From Desulfobacterales bacterium (GTDB lineage: Bacteria > Desulfobacterota > DSM-4660 > Desulfatiglandales > Desulfatiglandaceae): a stretch of 9,338 bases of DNA. This document shows positions 1-6,293 of this stretch, piece by piece. Location of the stretch: assembly GCA_021107495.1 (NCBI GenBank), contig JAIOSR010000192.1:1-9338 (forward strand), given 5' to 3'. The notes beneath the pieces are model-generated. The model was not told the origin of the DNA, did no database searches, and was given only the letters and a program-made list of their open reading frames with translations. Each line of letters starts with the position of its first letter. Positions within the stretch are counted from its first letter, which is position 1. A program made the position numbers and the translations under genes.

Positions 1-423
1 CATATACCGGTCGCGGATTTCCCCGACAAGGCCGTCGGGCAGTATGCCCTCAACCCCGTACCCGGTCTCGATGCGCATCTTTCTTTCCTTGACCGTGACA
101 AAAATCAGGACACCTTTATCTTCCCCCTTTTTGCCGATTCCCCATGCCTTGTACAGGCGGGTGGCATAGTCGTTGTACTCCGCACCCCCTATATCCGGCA
201 TGGTGACAACGACTAAAACCGTCCCGGTCTTTTGGAGCAGTTCCCTCGAGATGGCATCCATCTTTTGCTCATAGGCCTTTGGAATCACGTTTGCACAATC
301 ATTGACCGGCCCCCCTGGCCTTGGAAAAGGACGTTCGGCCTTTGCGGAAATTAGAGGCAGCAGCAAGAAAAAACTCAAAGCGATTGAGAGACATGAATAT
401 TTTGCGATAAATGATCGTGTCAT
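1..423 (-). CDS. TPM-domain (YgcG-like) secreted protein, N-terminal part
   Basis: The reading frame opens with ATG at 423-421 and stays open to the left edge, giving 141 residues of a protein that continues outside the window. Residues 1-29 form a clear Sec signal peptide: a basic start (MTRSFIAK), a hydrophobic core around 12-26 and an AKA cleavage site before E30. The mature part begins FPRPGGPVNDCANVIP (33-48), the usual opening of TPM-domain proteins of the YgcG/DUF477 family. It continues with WGIGKKGEDKGVLI (94-107) and RIETGYGVEGILPD (117-130), both typical of that fold. Family members are exported or membrane-tethered. Some have phosphatase activity and others are linked to photosystem repair or envelope stress, so the exact role here is unknown. 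The missing C-terminus might carry a membrane helix and a glycine-rich tail. It is transcribed away from the IclR cluster and is probably not functionally linked to it. The ribosome site is weak (GGA about 6 nt upstream). Confidence 0.85.
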   Translation of the reverse strand, partial: MTRSFIAKYSCLSIALSFFLLLPLISAKAERPFPRPGGPVNDCANVIPKAYEQKMDAISRELLQKTGTVLVVVTMPDIGGAEYNDYATRLYKAWGIGKKGEDKGVLIFVTVKERKMRIETGYGVEGILPDGLVGEIRDRYM

Positions 424-455
424 AGAATTATCCAATGGTTTAATAATTTTAAGAA

Positions 456-484
456 AAAATACCTTGAAAGGCACCAAAATGCAA
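456..484 (-). promoter_or_regulatory. Candidate promoter of the TPM-domain gene
   Basis: On the minus strand TTGCAT (484-479) is followed after 17 nt by TATTTT (461-456), about 33 nt upstream of the ATG at 423. Spacing is ideal for a sigma70-type promoter but both boxes are imperfect and the region is AT-rich, so a chance match is possible. Confidence 0.35.
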
Positions 485-576
485 GACATTCCTGACATGA
501 AAACTGCTCTGCTATTTCAGGAAATCGGCGATATCCCTCAAAAAATTATCATATTGAACCGTTCTTACTTGTGAGA

Positions 577-591
577 GCGGCCTTTGGCCGC
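577..591. repeat. GC-rich perfect hairpin, REP-like
   Basis: GCGGCC (577-582) and GGCCGC (586-591) are perfect complements around a TTT loop. No T-run follows on either strand, so it is not an intrinsic terminator by itself. The motif just after it (tggggacctgttc, 598-610) resembles, from memory, short extragenic repeats in other genomes. A REP-type remnant is possible but unproven. Confidence 0.4.
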
Positions 592-640
592 GAAAAATGG
601 GGACCTGTTCGGTTGCTCCGTTTGCCTGTTAGCCGGTGAA

Positions 641-680
641 GCGGGATGGAGCTGGCATGCGGTTAAACCGTTTGTCCCGC
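641..680. repeat. Nested inverted repeat
   Basis: The outer arms GCGGGA (641-646) and TCCCGC (675-680) are perfect complements. The right half of the interval contains the 11-bp palindrome CGGTT-A-AACCG (660-670). A further hairpin, GTCCT (693-697) with AGGAC (702-706), follows. They could form a folded transcript leader, a cruciform or a degenerate repeat element. No function can be assigned from sequence alone. Confidence 0.45.
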
Positions 681-719
681 TGAAAACGGATTGTCCTATA
701 AAGGACCGTAAAGTTTCCC

Positions 720-748
720 TTGACATGGACCAGAGAGTACCATATAGA
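720..748 (+). promoter_or_regulatory. Promoter of the IclR gene and probably the whole cluster
   Basis: A perfect -35 box TTGACA (720-725) is separated by 17 nt from the -10 box TATAGA (743-748), 38 nt upstream of the IclR start codon. This is the best sigma70-type promoter facing the plus-strand cluster. The -10 box lies within the inverted repeat at 742-767, so a protein bound there should compete directly with RNA polymerase. Confidence 0.7.
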
Positions 749-767
749 AAACAGGAGTTTTCTATAT
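742..767. promoter_or_regulatory. Perfect 11-bp inverted repeat, candidate IclR operator
   Basis: The arms ATATAGAAAAC (742-752) and GTTTTCTATAT (757-767) are exact reverse complements separated by AGGA (753-756). The repeat covers the -10 box and probable transcription start of the promoter upstream of the IclR gene. IclR regulators commonly bind palindromes in their own promoters, so autoregulation is the natural reading. This assignment is an inference from symmetry and position. No second full copy was found in the window. Confidence 0.6.
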
Positions 768-786
768 AAAACATAATGGACAAGAA

Positions 787-1578
787 ATGGCGATGGGAAA
801 AGAAGAAATTCAGTTCAAAAGGGTCCCTGCCCTGGACATGGGGTTCGGCATCCTGAATTTGATCGCCAAGGGCAAAAAGCCCCTCGGGATTACCGATTTA
901 TCCAAAGCGCTCGATTACAACAAGGGCACGGTCTTCAACATCGTCCATACCATGACCGATCTGGGCGTCCTGGATCGTTCGGACGATGGGAAATTTCAGT
1001 TGGGGACAAAGATGTACATCCTGGGCCGGGCCAGTGACGGAAATTCCCATCTGATTCGGACCGTTCATCCCTACCTTGAGGAAATCAACCAAAAAACCAA
1101 GCTGTCCGCGTTTCTGGGTATCCGTTCAGGGTTCAGGACCATTATCATCGACAAGGTGGACACGGCCTTTGATATCAAGATCCACTCGGAGATCGGGATG
1201 CGTATCCCCTTGCTGGCCGGAGCAGGAGGACAGGTTTTACTTTGTCAACTGTCTGACGCCGAGATTGATGATATCCTTTCCAGGAACAGCTTGAAGAAAT
1301 TTGCGCCCAATTCCTGTTTGAACAAACGGGTTTACAAAAAAATGATCAAGAGGGCACAAAAAGAGGGCATTGCCCTGGATGACGAGATGTATATTGAAGG
1401 TATTCGAGCCTTAGCGGTCCCCCTGAAGACTGGGAGGAAAAACCTGCAGGCAGCCATATGGGCGGTTGGTCTCAAAAGACTCCTGGATGATCGATACATT
1501 GCGGCACGCGCCAACTATTTGAAGGGGATTGCCAGGAAAATCGAAAAGCAATATGCCGTAGAAGAAGGCGGGCCATGA
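787..1578 (+). CDS. IclR-family transcriptional regulator
   Basis: This 263-residue protein has the standard IclR length and layout. An N-terminal winged helix-turn-helix covers about residues 12-72; the segment with GITDLSKALDYNKGTVFNIV is the helix-turn-helix, and DRSDDGKFQLGTKMYILG is the wing and linker. An effector-binding domain of about residues 85-255 follows, with the typical segments GMRIPLLAGAGGQVLL and IEGIRALAVPLKTG. Family members bind small aromatic or aliphatic acids and repress or activate nearby catabolic genes. The first ATG at 787 is preferred because GGA lies 6 nt upstream; an ATG at 793 is also possible. It is the first gene of the plus-strand cluster, 98 bp before the CoA ligase, and probably controls it. 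The inverted repeat over its promoter suggests autoregulation. The effector is unknown, though the acid activated by the ligase, or its CoA ester, is the obvious guess. Confidence 0.93.
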   Translation: MAMGKEEIQFKRVPALDMGFGILNLIAKGKKPLGITDLSKALDYNKGTVFNIVHTMTDLGVLDRSDDGKFQLGTKMYILGRASDGNSHLIRTVHPYLEEINQKTKLSAFLGIRSGFRTIIIDKVDTAFDIKIHSEIGMRIPLLAGAGGQVLLCQLSDAEIDDILSRNSLKKFAPNSCLNKRVYKKMIKRAQKEGIALDDEMYIEGIRALAVPLKTGRKNLQAAIWAVGLKRLLDDRYIAARANYLKGIARKIEKQYAVEEGGP

Positions 1579-1603
1579 ATTCCCTGCAAGAAAACGGGTG
1601 TGT

Positions 1604-1615
1604 TACCAGGTGGTA
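1604..1615. promoter_or_regulatory. Small inverted repeat between the IclR and ligase genes
   Basis: TACCA (1604-1608) and TGGTA (1611-1615) flank GG. The outer segments AAAAC (1591-1595) and GTTTT (1621-1625) are also complementary. It could be a minor operator or a weak RNA hairpin in the leader of the ligase gene. Arms this short can occur by chance. Confidence 0.25.
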
Positions 1616-1676
1616 TGACTGTTTTGATTAACCAGCCTTGAGCAGATAGGACCAACACGGTGGAGGAACAGGAACG

Positions 1677-2996
1677 ATGTTGATGAAAAGCCGGGAATAT
1701 TGGAATCCGTGGATGGAAACCCTGAATCGGGAACGGCTCCTGGAGATCGAGTTCAGGAACTTTCGAAAGTACATGAGGTACGCCAAGGGCCATTCTCCCC
1801 TTTACCGGAAGAAACTGGACGGCATTGAACCTGAGGATATTCAAACCAGGGAAGACCTGAGAAGGTTGCCGCTCACCGATAAGGAAGATCTCCGCCTGGC
1901 CCAGGAGGGTGACGGGGAAAGTCTCTACGGAGATCTTCTGGGCGTCGATTTGACGGAGGTGAGTGATTATCGGCAGACATCCGGCACCACCGGGAAACCG
2001 GTCTATGTTCCGGAGAGCTATGAAAGCTGGCAATGGCGTGTTGAGGTCTGGTGTCACATCCTCTGGATGGCCGGATTTCGTGAGACTGACAGGGTATTTG
2101 TCCCCTTTGGATACAATGTCTATGTGGCCTTCTGGGAGGGGCATTATGCGGCTGAAAAGCTGGGCTGCGAGGTGGTCCCGGGCGGCGCCCTCGACACCCG
2201 GGGGCGCATCAACAAAATGATGGAGATCGGCGCAACCGCCACGCTCAACACCCCGACCTACGGCCTGCACATGGCGGAGACAGCAAAAAAAATGGGGGTT
2301 GATCCGAAAGAGATCGGCATTCGGCGAATGCAGTGCGCCGGCGAACCCCTTCCCCAGGCCACGCGGCGGCTACTGGAAAACATCTGGGGGGCCGAGGTCT
2401 ATGATCATATCGGAGGAACCGAACCGTGCGCATGGGCCGCCATGTGCGGCCAACGACAAGGTCTCCATATTCTGGAACCCTTTTTCCTGGTCGAAATCCT
2501 GGACCTGGAGGACCAGAGCAGAGAGGTGAAGGAGGGAGAACTGGGTATGGCCGTGGTGACGCCCTTAGGCAGGCATTCTTTTCCCCTGATCCGCTTCAAT
2601 ACCCAGGATGTGGTCAAAAAGGGAAAAGAGGGCTGCCCCTGTGGCAGGACATCCCTGATGATTTCCGAGGTGACCGGGAGGGCGGATCACCTGAGAAAAA
2701 TTCGCGGTGTACTCTTTACGCCCGTTTCCGTGGAGGAGATTCTGAGGGAGGAATTTCCGGAAATCAATGAATACGAAATTACCGTAGCGAAGAAGGGACT
2801 CATGGATGAAATCAGCCTCAAGTTAGAGCCGCACGAAAAGCTCGGGCCGACTGCCTCGGCCGGGCTGGCGAACAGGATTGGGGAAAGGCTGAAAATGAAG
2901 ACCAACCTGCGATTCAATATCGAATTCGCAGATCCCGGTGAGTTGCCCCGGTACACGCTGAAATCACAGAGATTCAAGGATCTGAGAGGGGAATGA
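1677..2996 (+). CDS. PaaK-family acyl/aryl-CoA ligase (AMP-forming)
   Basis: This 439-residue protein matches the length and motif order of phenylacetate-CoA ligases of the ANL superfamily. These activate a carboxylic acid with ATP to an acyl-adenylate and transfer it to CoA in the cytoplasm. Visible motifs are the P-loop SGTTGKP (102-108), AGEP (221-224), YDHIGGTE (242-249, the A5-type motif), RFNTQDV (306-312, holding the ribose-binding Asp), CPCGR (320-324), the hinge region GRADHLRKIRG (334-344) and a C-terminal LPRYTLKSQR (423-432), whose K429 sits where the catalytic lysine is expected. The hinge and following segment differ from the usual GRTDDM...GVNVFPSQIE of true PaaK, so the substrate need not be phenylacetate. 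GGAGG at 1662-1666 precedes the ATG by 10 nt; an in-frame ATG also occurs at 1683. It lies 4 bp before a small gene and is probably co-transcribed with the Mo/W oxidoreductase. Confidence 0.88.
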   Translation: MLMKSREYWNPWMETLNRERLLEIEFRNFRKYMRYAKGHSPLYRKKLDGIEPEDIQTREDLRRLPLTDKEDLRLAQEGDGESLYGDLLGVDLTEVSDYRQTSGTTGKPVYVPESYESWQWRVEVWCHILWMAGFRETDRVFVPFGYNVYVAFWEGHYAAEKLGCEVVPGGALDTRGRINKMMEIGATATLNTPTYGLHMAETAKKMGVDPKEIGIRRMQCAGEPLPQATRRLLENIWGAEVYDHIGGTEPCAWAAMCGQRQGLHILEPFFLVEILDLEDQSREVKEGELGMAVVTPLGRHSFPLIRFNTQDVVKKGKEGCPCGRTSLMISEVTGRADHLRKIRGVLFTPVSVEEILREEFPEINEYEITVAKKGLMDEISLKLEPHEKLGPTASAGLANRIGERLKMKTNLRFNIEFADPGELPRYTLKSQRFKDLRGE

Positions 2997-3000
2997 AGAT

Positions 3001-3183
3001 ATGGACGGAGACGATGTGACAGGCTTGAAGAAAATGAAGGAAAAAATTGACGAGATTGAGCTTCTGGCTTGTGAACTCAGGGATTTGGGCGGAGGGGTGC
3101 CCGTGGTGGAGAAAAACACGCAGAGCATTCTGAGTTTCACCCATGTGCTGAAATTCGGAATTTCAGATCTGATAGACATGTAA
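3001..3183 (+). CDS. Small protein of unknown function within the operon
   Basis: This 60-residue acidic protein is not one I can name. It starts with ATG 4 bp after the ligase stop, with the purine-rich site GAGAGGGGAA just upstream. It ends 20 bp before the oxidoreductase start. This tight fit between two real genes supports it as genuine. Residues 9-28 (KKMKEKIDEIELLACELRDL) should form an amphipathic, highly charged helix. A GGG turn follows at 30-32, then VPVVEKNTQSIL and a second likely helix ending ISDLID. There is no signal peptide, membrane segment or metal-binding Cys cluster (one Cys only). The two-helix form would suit a small accessory or adaptor protein for the ligase or the oxidoreductase, but that is only inference. 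Confidence 0.7.
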   Translation: MDGDDVTGLKKMKEKIDEIELLACELRDLGGGVPVVEKNTQSILSFTHVLKFGISDLIDM

Positions 3184-3203
3184 CCAATGGGAGGAGGGAA
3201 ATT

Positions 3204-5300
3204 ATGGGAGAGATAAAGAAAATCAGGACGGCCTGCCGTGGGTGCCACGGGGGATGCGGCGTCATCGCCCATGTGAAGGACGGCAAGGTGATCAAGGTGG
3301 AGGGAGATCAGGACTCTCCACTCAGTTACGGAACCCTGTGCAGTAAGGGCCTGTCTATTTTACAGCTGGCCTACCATCCCGACAGGATCCTCCATCCCCT
3401 GAAAAAGGTTGAAGGACGCTGGGAGCGCATATCATGGGATGAAGCCTTAGACACCATTGCAGAGAAATTTCAGCAAATCAAAGAAGAATACGGCCCGGAG
3501 CACATCTTGGTTGGCCAGGGAACGGGGCGGGATTATGAAAGTCACCTGTACCGCTTTACCAACCAGCTGGGAACACCCAACGTGCTAACCGCCGGCCATA
3601 TGTGCTATGTGTCCAGGGTGGCCGCAACCCTGGTGACCCTCGGCAATTTGCCCATCTGCGACTACAGGGGAGGCCCCAAGTTGATTGTGATGTGGGGGTG
3701 TAACCCCCAATGGACCAACCCGGATGAATACAAGGGCGTGGATTTCTGGAAGGCCTATAAGAAGGGGGCAAAACTGATTTGCATCGATCCGAGGAAGGGA
3801 TTTGTTGCCAAGAAAGCGGATCTCTGGCTTCAGGTTCGACCGGGAACCGACACTGCCCTGGCCATGGGGTTTCACCATGTGATCATCGAAGAGGATCTCT
3901 ACGACAAAGAATTTACCGAGAACTACATCAACGGATGGGATGCCTTTAAGGAGCGGGTCCGGGAGTATACACTTGAACGGGTCCAGGAGATTACCTGGGT
4001 CGATAAAGAGCTGATTCGAAAAGCCGCTCGAATGTATGCCAGAATCAAACCCGCCTGCATACATTGGGGGGTCCCCACCGAACAGACCAACAACTGTGCA
4101 GACTGCACCCGCACCATGACGGGTCTCATGGCGGCAACGGGAAACCTGGATGCGCCGGGCGGCAACGTCCTCTATGTCAATCCGCCCACACGGACCGTGG
4201 CCGAATTCTCCCGCCACCGGGACCTTCCCAAGGAGATGCATGCAAAAAGACTTGGGGGTGATCAGTTCAAATTAGGCGCCCGGGTGGCCTTCATCAATCC
4301 GAAAAAAGCATGGGACGCCATCCTGACGGGAGAGCCTTATGAATTAAAGGCCGGATTGTTGTGCGGGTCCAACCCGGTGGTATCCAGGGCCAATGCCCGC
4401 GAGGCCTATGACGCCCTGAAAAAACTTGAATTCTTTGTCATCATTGATCATTTCATGACACCTACAGCGGACTTGGCTGACATCTTTCTGCCGGCAGCCA
4501 CCTGGCTGGAGCAGAACCACGTAGCCGACAACTGGAAACGACACGGCTTTGTGGTTGCCAGACAAAAATGCGTCGAGATCGGCGAGGCCTGGCAGGACCA
4601 CAAGATCTTCCAGGAACTGGGGAAGAGGATGGGACAGAAATGGTGGGATACGGTGGAAGATGCCTTAGACTATCTGCTCGGACCCTCGGGATTGACCTGG
4701 GAGCAGTTCAAAGAAAAAGGTTATCTAAAAGGAGAGATGGTTTATCATAAATACAAGGAAAGGGGGTTTTCCACCCCCACCGGCAAGGTTGAGCTCTATT
4801 CAACGATCCTTGAAAAATGGGGATATGACCCCATTCCCAAGTACACCGAAGTCCCGGAGAGCCCCTATTCCAAACCGGACCTTACGGACAGATATCCCTA
4901 TATCCTCAATGCAGGCCTGCGGACACCCACCTTTTTTCACACGGCAAACCGAAATCAGCCCTGGCTAAGGGAAATCCGTCCCGACCCCTTAGTGGAGATA
5001 CATCCGGAAACGGCAGAGAAGGAAGGCATCGAGGACGGCCAGTGGGTCTGGATCGAGTCTCCAAGAGGACGGGTTAAGGAACGGGCGAAGTTCAACCGCA
5101 ACATTGACCCGCGGGTGGTTGTTGCAGAGCATGGGTGGTGGTATCCCGAGATCAAGGAGGAAGGACACGGCTGGGACATATCCAACATCAACCTCCTGAC
5201 GGACAATGCCTACGAGACCCTGGACCCCGCCATCGGTTCCACCAACTTGAGGGTCTGCCTGTGCAATATATCACCGGTGTCGGAAGCAAATCCGGTTTAA
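3204..5300 (+). CDS. Cytoplasmic bis-MGD (Mo or W) oxidoreductase, catalytic subunit
   Basis: This 698-residue protein belongs to the DMSO-reductase (MopB) superfamily. The N-terminus starts directly with a [4Fe-4S] motif: Cys11, Cys14, Cys18 and Cys46, the last followed by SKG with Lys48 in the usual electron-relay position. No twin-arginine signal precedes it, so the enzyme should be cytoplasmic. Cys134 in AGHMCYVSR lies where the metal-binding Cys of this superfamily is expected. Pterin-binding segments follow (IVMWGCNPQWTNP, KLICIDPRKG, RPGTDTALAMG, LLCGSNPVVS, DHFMTPTADLADIFLPAATW), and the C-terminal dinucleotide-binding domain begins near 590 (YPYILNAGLR) and ends with STNLRVCLCN. Overall layout resembles acetylene hydratase and related tungsten/molybdenum enzymes, but His15 occupies the place of the key Asp of acetylene hydratase, so that activity is not predicted. 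AGGAGG lies 6 nt before the ATG. The ferredoxin gene downstream is the likely electron-transfer partner. The substrate is unknown; a CoA ester made by the upstream ligase is a reasonable guess, by analogy with phenylacetyl-CoA:acceptor oxidoreductase. Confidence 0.9.
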   Translation: MGEIKKIRTACRGCHGGCGVIAHVKDGKVIKVEGDQDSPLSYGTLCSKGLSILQLAYHPDRILHPLKKVEGRWERISWDEALDTIAEKFQQIKEEYGPEHILVGQGTGRDYESHLYRFTNQLGTPNVLTAGHMCYVSRVAATLVTLGNLPICDYRGGPKLIVMWGCNPQWTNPDEYKGVDFWKAYKKGAKLICIDPRKGFVAKKADLWLQVRPGTDTALAMGFHHVIIEEDLYDKEFTENYINGWDAFKERVREYTLERVQEITWVDKELIRKAARMYARIKPACIHWGVPTEQTNNCADCTRTMTGLMAATGNLDAPGGNVLYVNPPTRTVAEFSRHRDLPKEMHAKRLGGDQFKLGARVAFINPKKAWDAILTGEPYELKAGLLCGSNPVVSRANAREAYDALKKLEFFVIIDHFMTPTADLADIFLPAATWLEQNHVADNWKRHGFVVARQKCVEIGEAWQDHKIFQELGKRMGQKWWDTVEDALDYLLGPSGLTWEQFKEKGYLKGEMVYHKYKERGFSTPTGKVELYSTILEKWGYDPIPKYTEVPESPYSKPDLTDRYPYILNAGLRTPTFFHTANRNQPWLREIRPDPLVEIHPETAEKEGIEDGQWVWIESPRGRVKERAKFNRNIDPRVVVAEHGWWYPEIKEEGHGWDISNINLLTDNAYETLDPAIGSTNLRVCLCNISPVSEANPV

Positions 5301-5303
5301 GGA
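5299..5303 (+). promoter_or_regulatory. Ribosome binding site supporting a TTG start
   Basis: AAGGA at 5299-5303 overlaps the oxidoreductase stop codon and lies 10 nt before the TTG at 5314. No ATG or GTG precedes the DUF1566 domain in this frame after the in-frame stop at 5248-5250, which makes TTG the best start. Confidence 0.45.
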
Positions 5304-5313
5304 TGAGCATCTA

Positions 5314-5703
5314 TTGGAAGAGGACGGCCAAGTACAAGGAAATCTGACATGGATAGACCCCGTGAGCGGGCTGGCATGGCAGGTTGAATCCCCCGGGATG
5401 ATGAACTGGGCTGAGGCCGTGGGCTATGCGAATTCGCTTATATTGGGGGGATACCACGATTGGCGTCTGCCGGAGGCCAGCGAACTGGAGACACTCCTTG
5501 ACCGGGATGAACTCCTGGATGCGGCCCGGTATCGCCCATCCATGCGCAAGGAGGTCCCCTTCCGGGATTCCCTCGCCTACTGGTCGTCTACCACTTTTGG
5601 AGAGAACACGAACAATGCATGGATTGTGATGTTCGACGGAGGTTATGTCTTGAGCTACAACAAGCGTAACCGTTACCATGTACGTTGTTGTGTAATGGGT
5701 TAG
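5314..5703 (+). CDS. DUF1566 (Lcl C-terminal) domain protein
   Basis: This 129-residue protein is essentially a single DUF1566/Lcl C-terminal domain. It shows the expected order: LTWIDPVSGLAWQ (11-23), NWAEAVGYANSL (31-42), GGYHDWRLPEASELETLLD (45-63, with the hallmark WRLP at 50-53), YWSSTT (89-94), an AWIVMFDGG strand (102-110) and YHVRCCVMG at the end. The fold resembles C-type lectin and FGE-like domains and is often found on secreted proteins, yet no signal peptide is visible here. The gene lies 13 bp after the oxidoreductase and 52 bp before the ferredoxin subunit, so it is embedded in a Mo/W enzyme operon. That location suggests an accessory, assembly or structural role, which is inference. 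The TTG start is supported by AAGGA 10 nt upstream; no in-frame ATG or GTG is available before the domain. The adjacent C-terminal Cys125-Cys126 pair is notable. Confidence 0.78.
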   Translation: MEEDGQVQGNLTWIDPVSGLAWQVESPGMMNWAEAVGYANSLILGGYHDWRLPEASELETLLDRDELLDAARYRPSMRKEVPFRDSLAYWSSTTFGENTNNAWIVMFDGGYVLSYNKRNRYHVRCCVMG

Positions 5704-5755
5704 ACTTGCAAATGAATTCGATAGATCTCGACTCTATTCAGAAGGAGCAAAAGCT

Positions 5756-6211
5756 ATGGGAAAAGTTTCATTGATGTTTTTTAAAAAGGATTGCATGGGA
5801 TGCCATGCCTGCGAAATCGCCTGCAAGCAGGAACATAAGCTTGGTGTCGGTCCCCGACTGGTGCGTATCATTGAAAACTCGCCTGACTATTATCCCATCT
5901 ACTGCCACCATTGCGCCAAGGCCCCTTGCAAAGAGGCGTGCCCCGTGGAGGCCATTTCCCGGGACGAACGGGGGATCGTGCTCGTCGACAGTGAAATATG
6001 CATCGGCTGCGGCGAGTGCATGGAGGCCTGTCCCTTTGGGGCCATGCAATACGATGATGTCAGGGAAACGGCGGTTAAGTGCGATCTTTGCCATGAAAGG
6101 CTGGACGCCGGCGAAGCGCCTGCCTGCAGCAAGGTTTGTCCCACGGGCTGTATAGTCTGGGGAGATACTCAAACCCTTTCCGAAAAGATCCAAGTGGAGT
6201 TGGGTCGCTGA
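5756..6211 (+). CDS. Four-cluster ferredoxin-type electron-transfer subunit
   Basis: This 151-residue protein is the iron-sulfur subunit expected for a MopB enzyme (DmsB/HycB type). Sixteen Cys fall in four groups: 13/16/19/23, 50/53/58/62, 82/85/88/92 and 109/112/124/128. This is the standard pattern for four [4Fe-4S] clusters in two ferredoxin-like halves. Cys132 is extra. There is no twin-arginine signal, matching the cytoplasmic catalytic subunit encoded upstream. Its job would be to pass electrons between the bis-MGD enzyme and a soluble or membrane carrier. No membrane anchor gene (DmsC or NrfD type) follows before the cluster ends at convergent genes, so the electron acceptor or donor is probably soluble, such as ferredoxin or an electron-bifurcating partner. 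That is inference. AGGAG at 5743-5747 lies 8 nt before the ATG. Confidence 0.92.
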   Translation: MGKVSLMFFKKDCMGCHACEIACKQEHKLGVGPRLVRIIENSPDYYPIYCHHCAKAPCKEACPVEAISRDERGIVLVDSEICIGCGECMEACPFGAMQYDDVRETAVKCDLCHERLDAGEAPACSKVCPTGCIVWGDTQTLSEKIQVELGR

Positions 6212-6293
6212 TCTCGGACCGTTTCTTGCGATGTGCCCTCCAGCATGGTCGTCCGTGAACGAATCGTCATTGCAACGACGTCCACTTGTGGGT

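Larger units (their letters stand above)
424..786. other. Divergent intergenic region with several inverted repeats
   Basis: This 363-bp gap separates the leftward TPM gene from the rightward IclR gene. Short open frames exist but none has a credible ribosome site or recognisable protein, so I see no gene. The left part (424-570) is AT-rich and probably holds the TPM promoter. The middle (571-709) is packed with inverted repeats: GCGGCC/GGCCGC at 577-591, GCGGGA/TCCCGC at 641-680 enclosing CGGTT-A-AACCG at 660-670, and GTCCT/AGGAC at 693-706. The right part (720-767) carries the IclR promoter and operator candidate. An imperfect 17-bp palindrome with one mismatched pair lies at 520-536. Confidence 0.7.

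Noticed and set aside
302..574. A 90-codon plus-strand frame over the start of the TPM gene
   Set aside because: It is mostly antisense to a signal peptide and TPM domain that are well supported, and shows no domain of its own.
577..591. Intrinsic terminator
   Set aside because: The GC-rich hairpin has no T-run on either strand.
584..769. A 61-codon frame in the gap before the IclR gene
   Set aside because: It runs through the promoter and operator, lacks a ribosome site and crosses the hairpin cluster.
1515..2270. A 251-codon open frame antisense to the IclR end and the ligase
   Set aside because: It lies opposite a ligase with clear motifs, has no recognisable domain and reflects third-position GC bias of the real genes.
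3585..4241. A 218-codon open frame antisense to the oxidoreductase
   Set aside because: It is fully within a well-supported gene on the other strand, with no family resemblance or ribosome site.
3204..5300. Annotation as acetylene hydratase
   Set aside because: Overall similarity is visible, but the key Asp next to the cluster is replaced by His15 and the operon carries an electron-transfer subunit, which a hydratase would not need.
6212..6293. Bidirectional terminator between the convergent ferredoxin and carboxyltransferase genes
   Set aside because: Only a 5-bp stem with a 22-bp loop and no T-run could be found, so no terminator is called.
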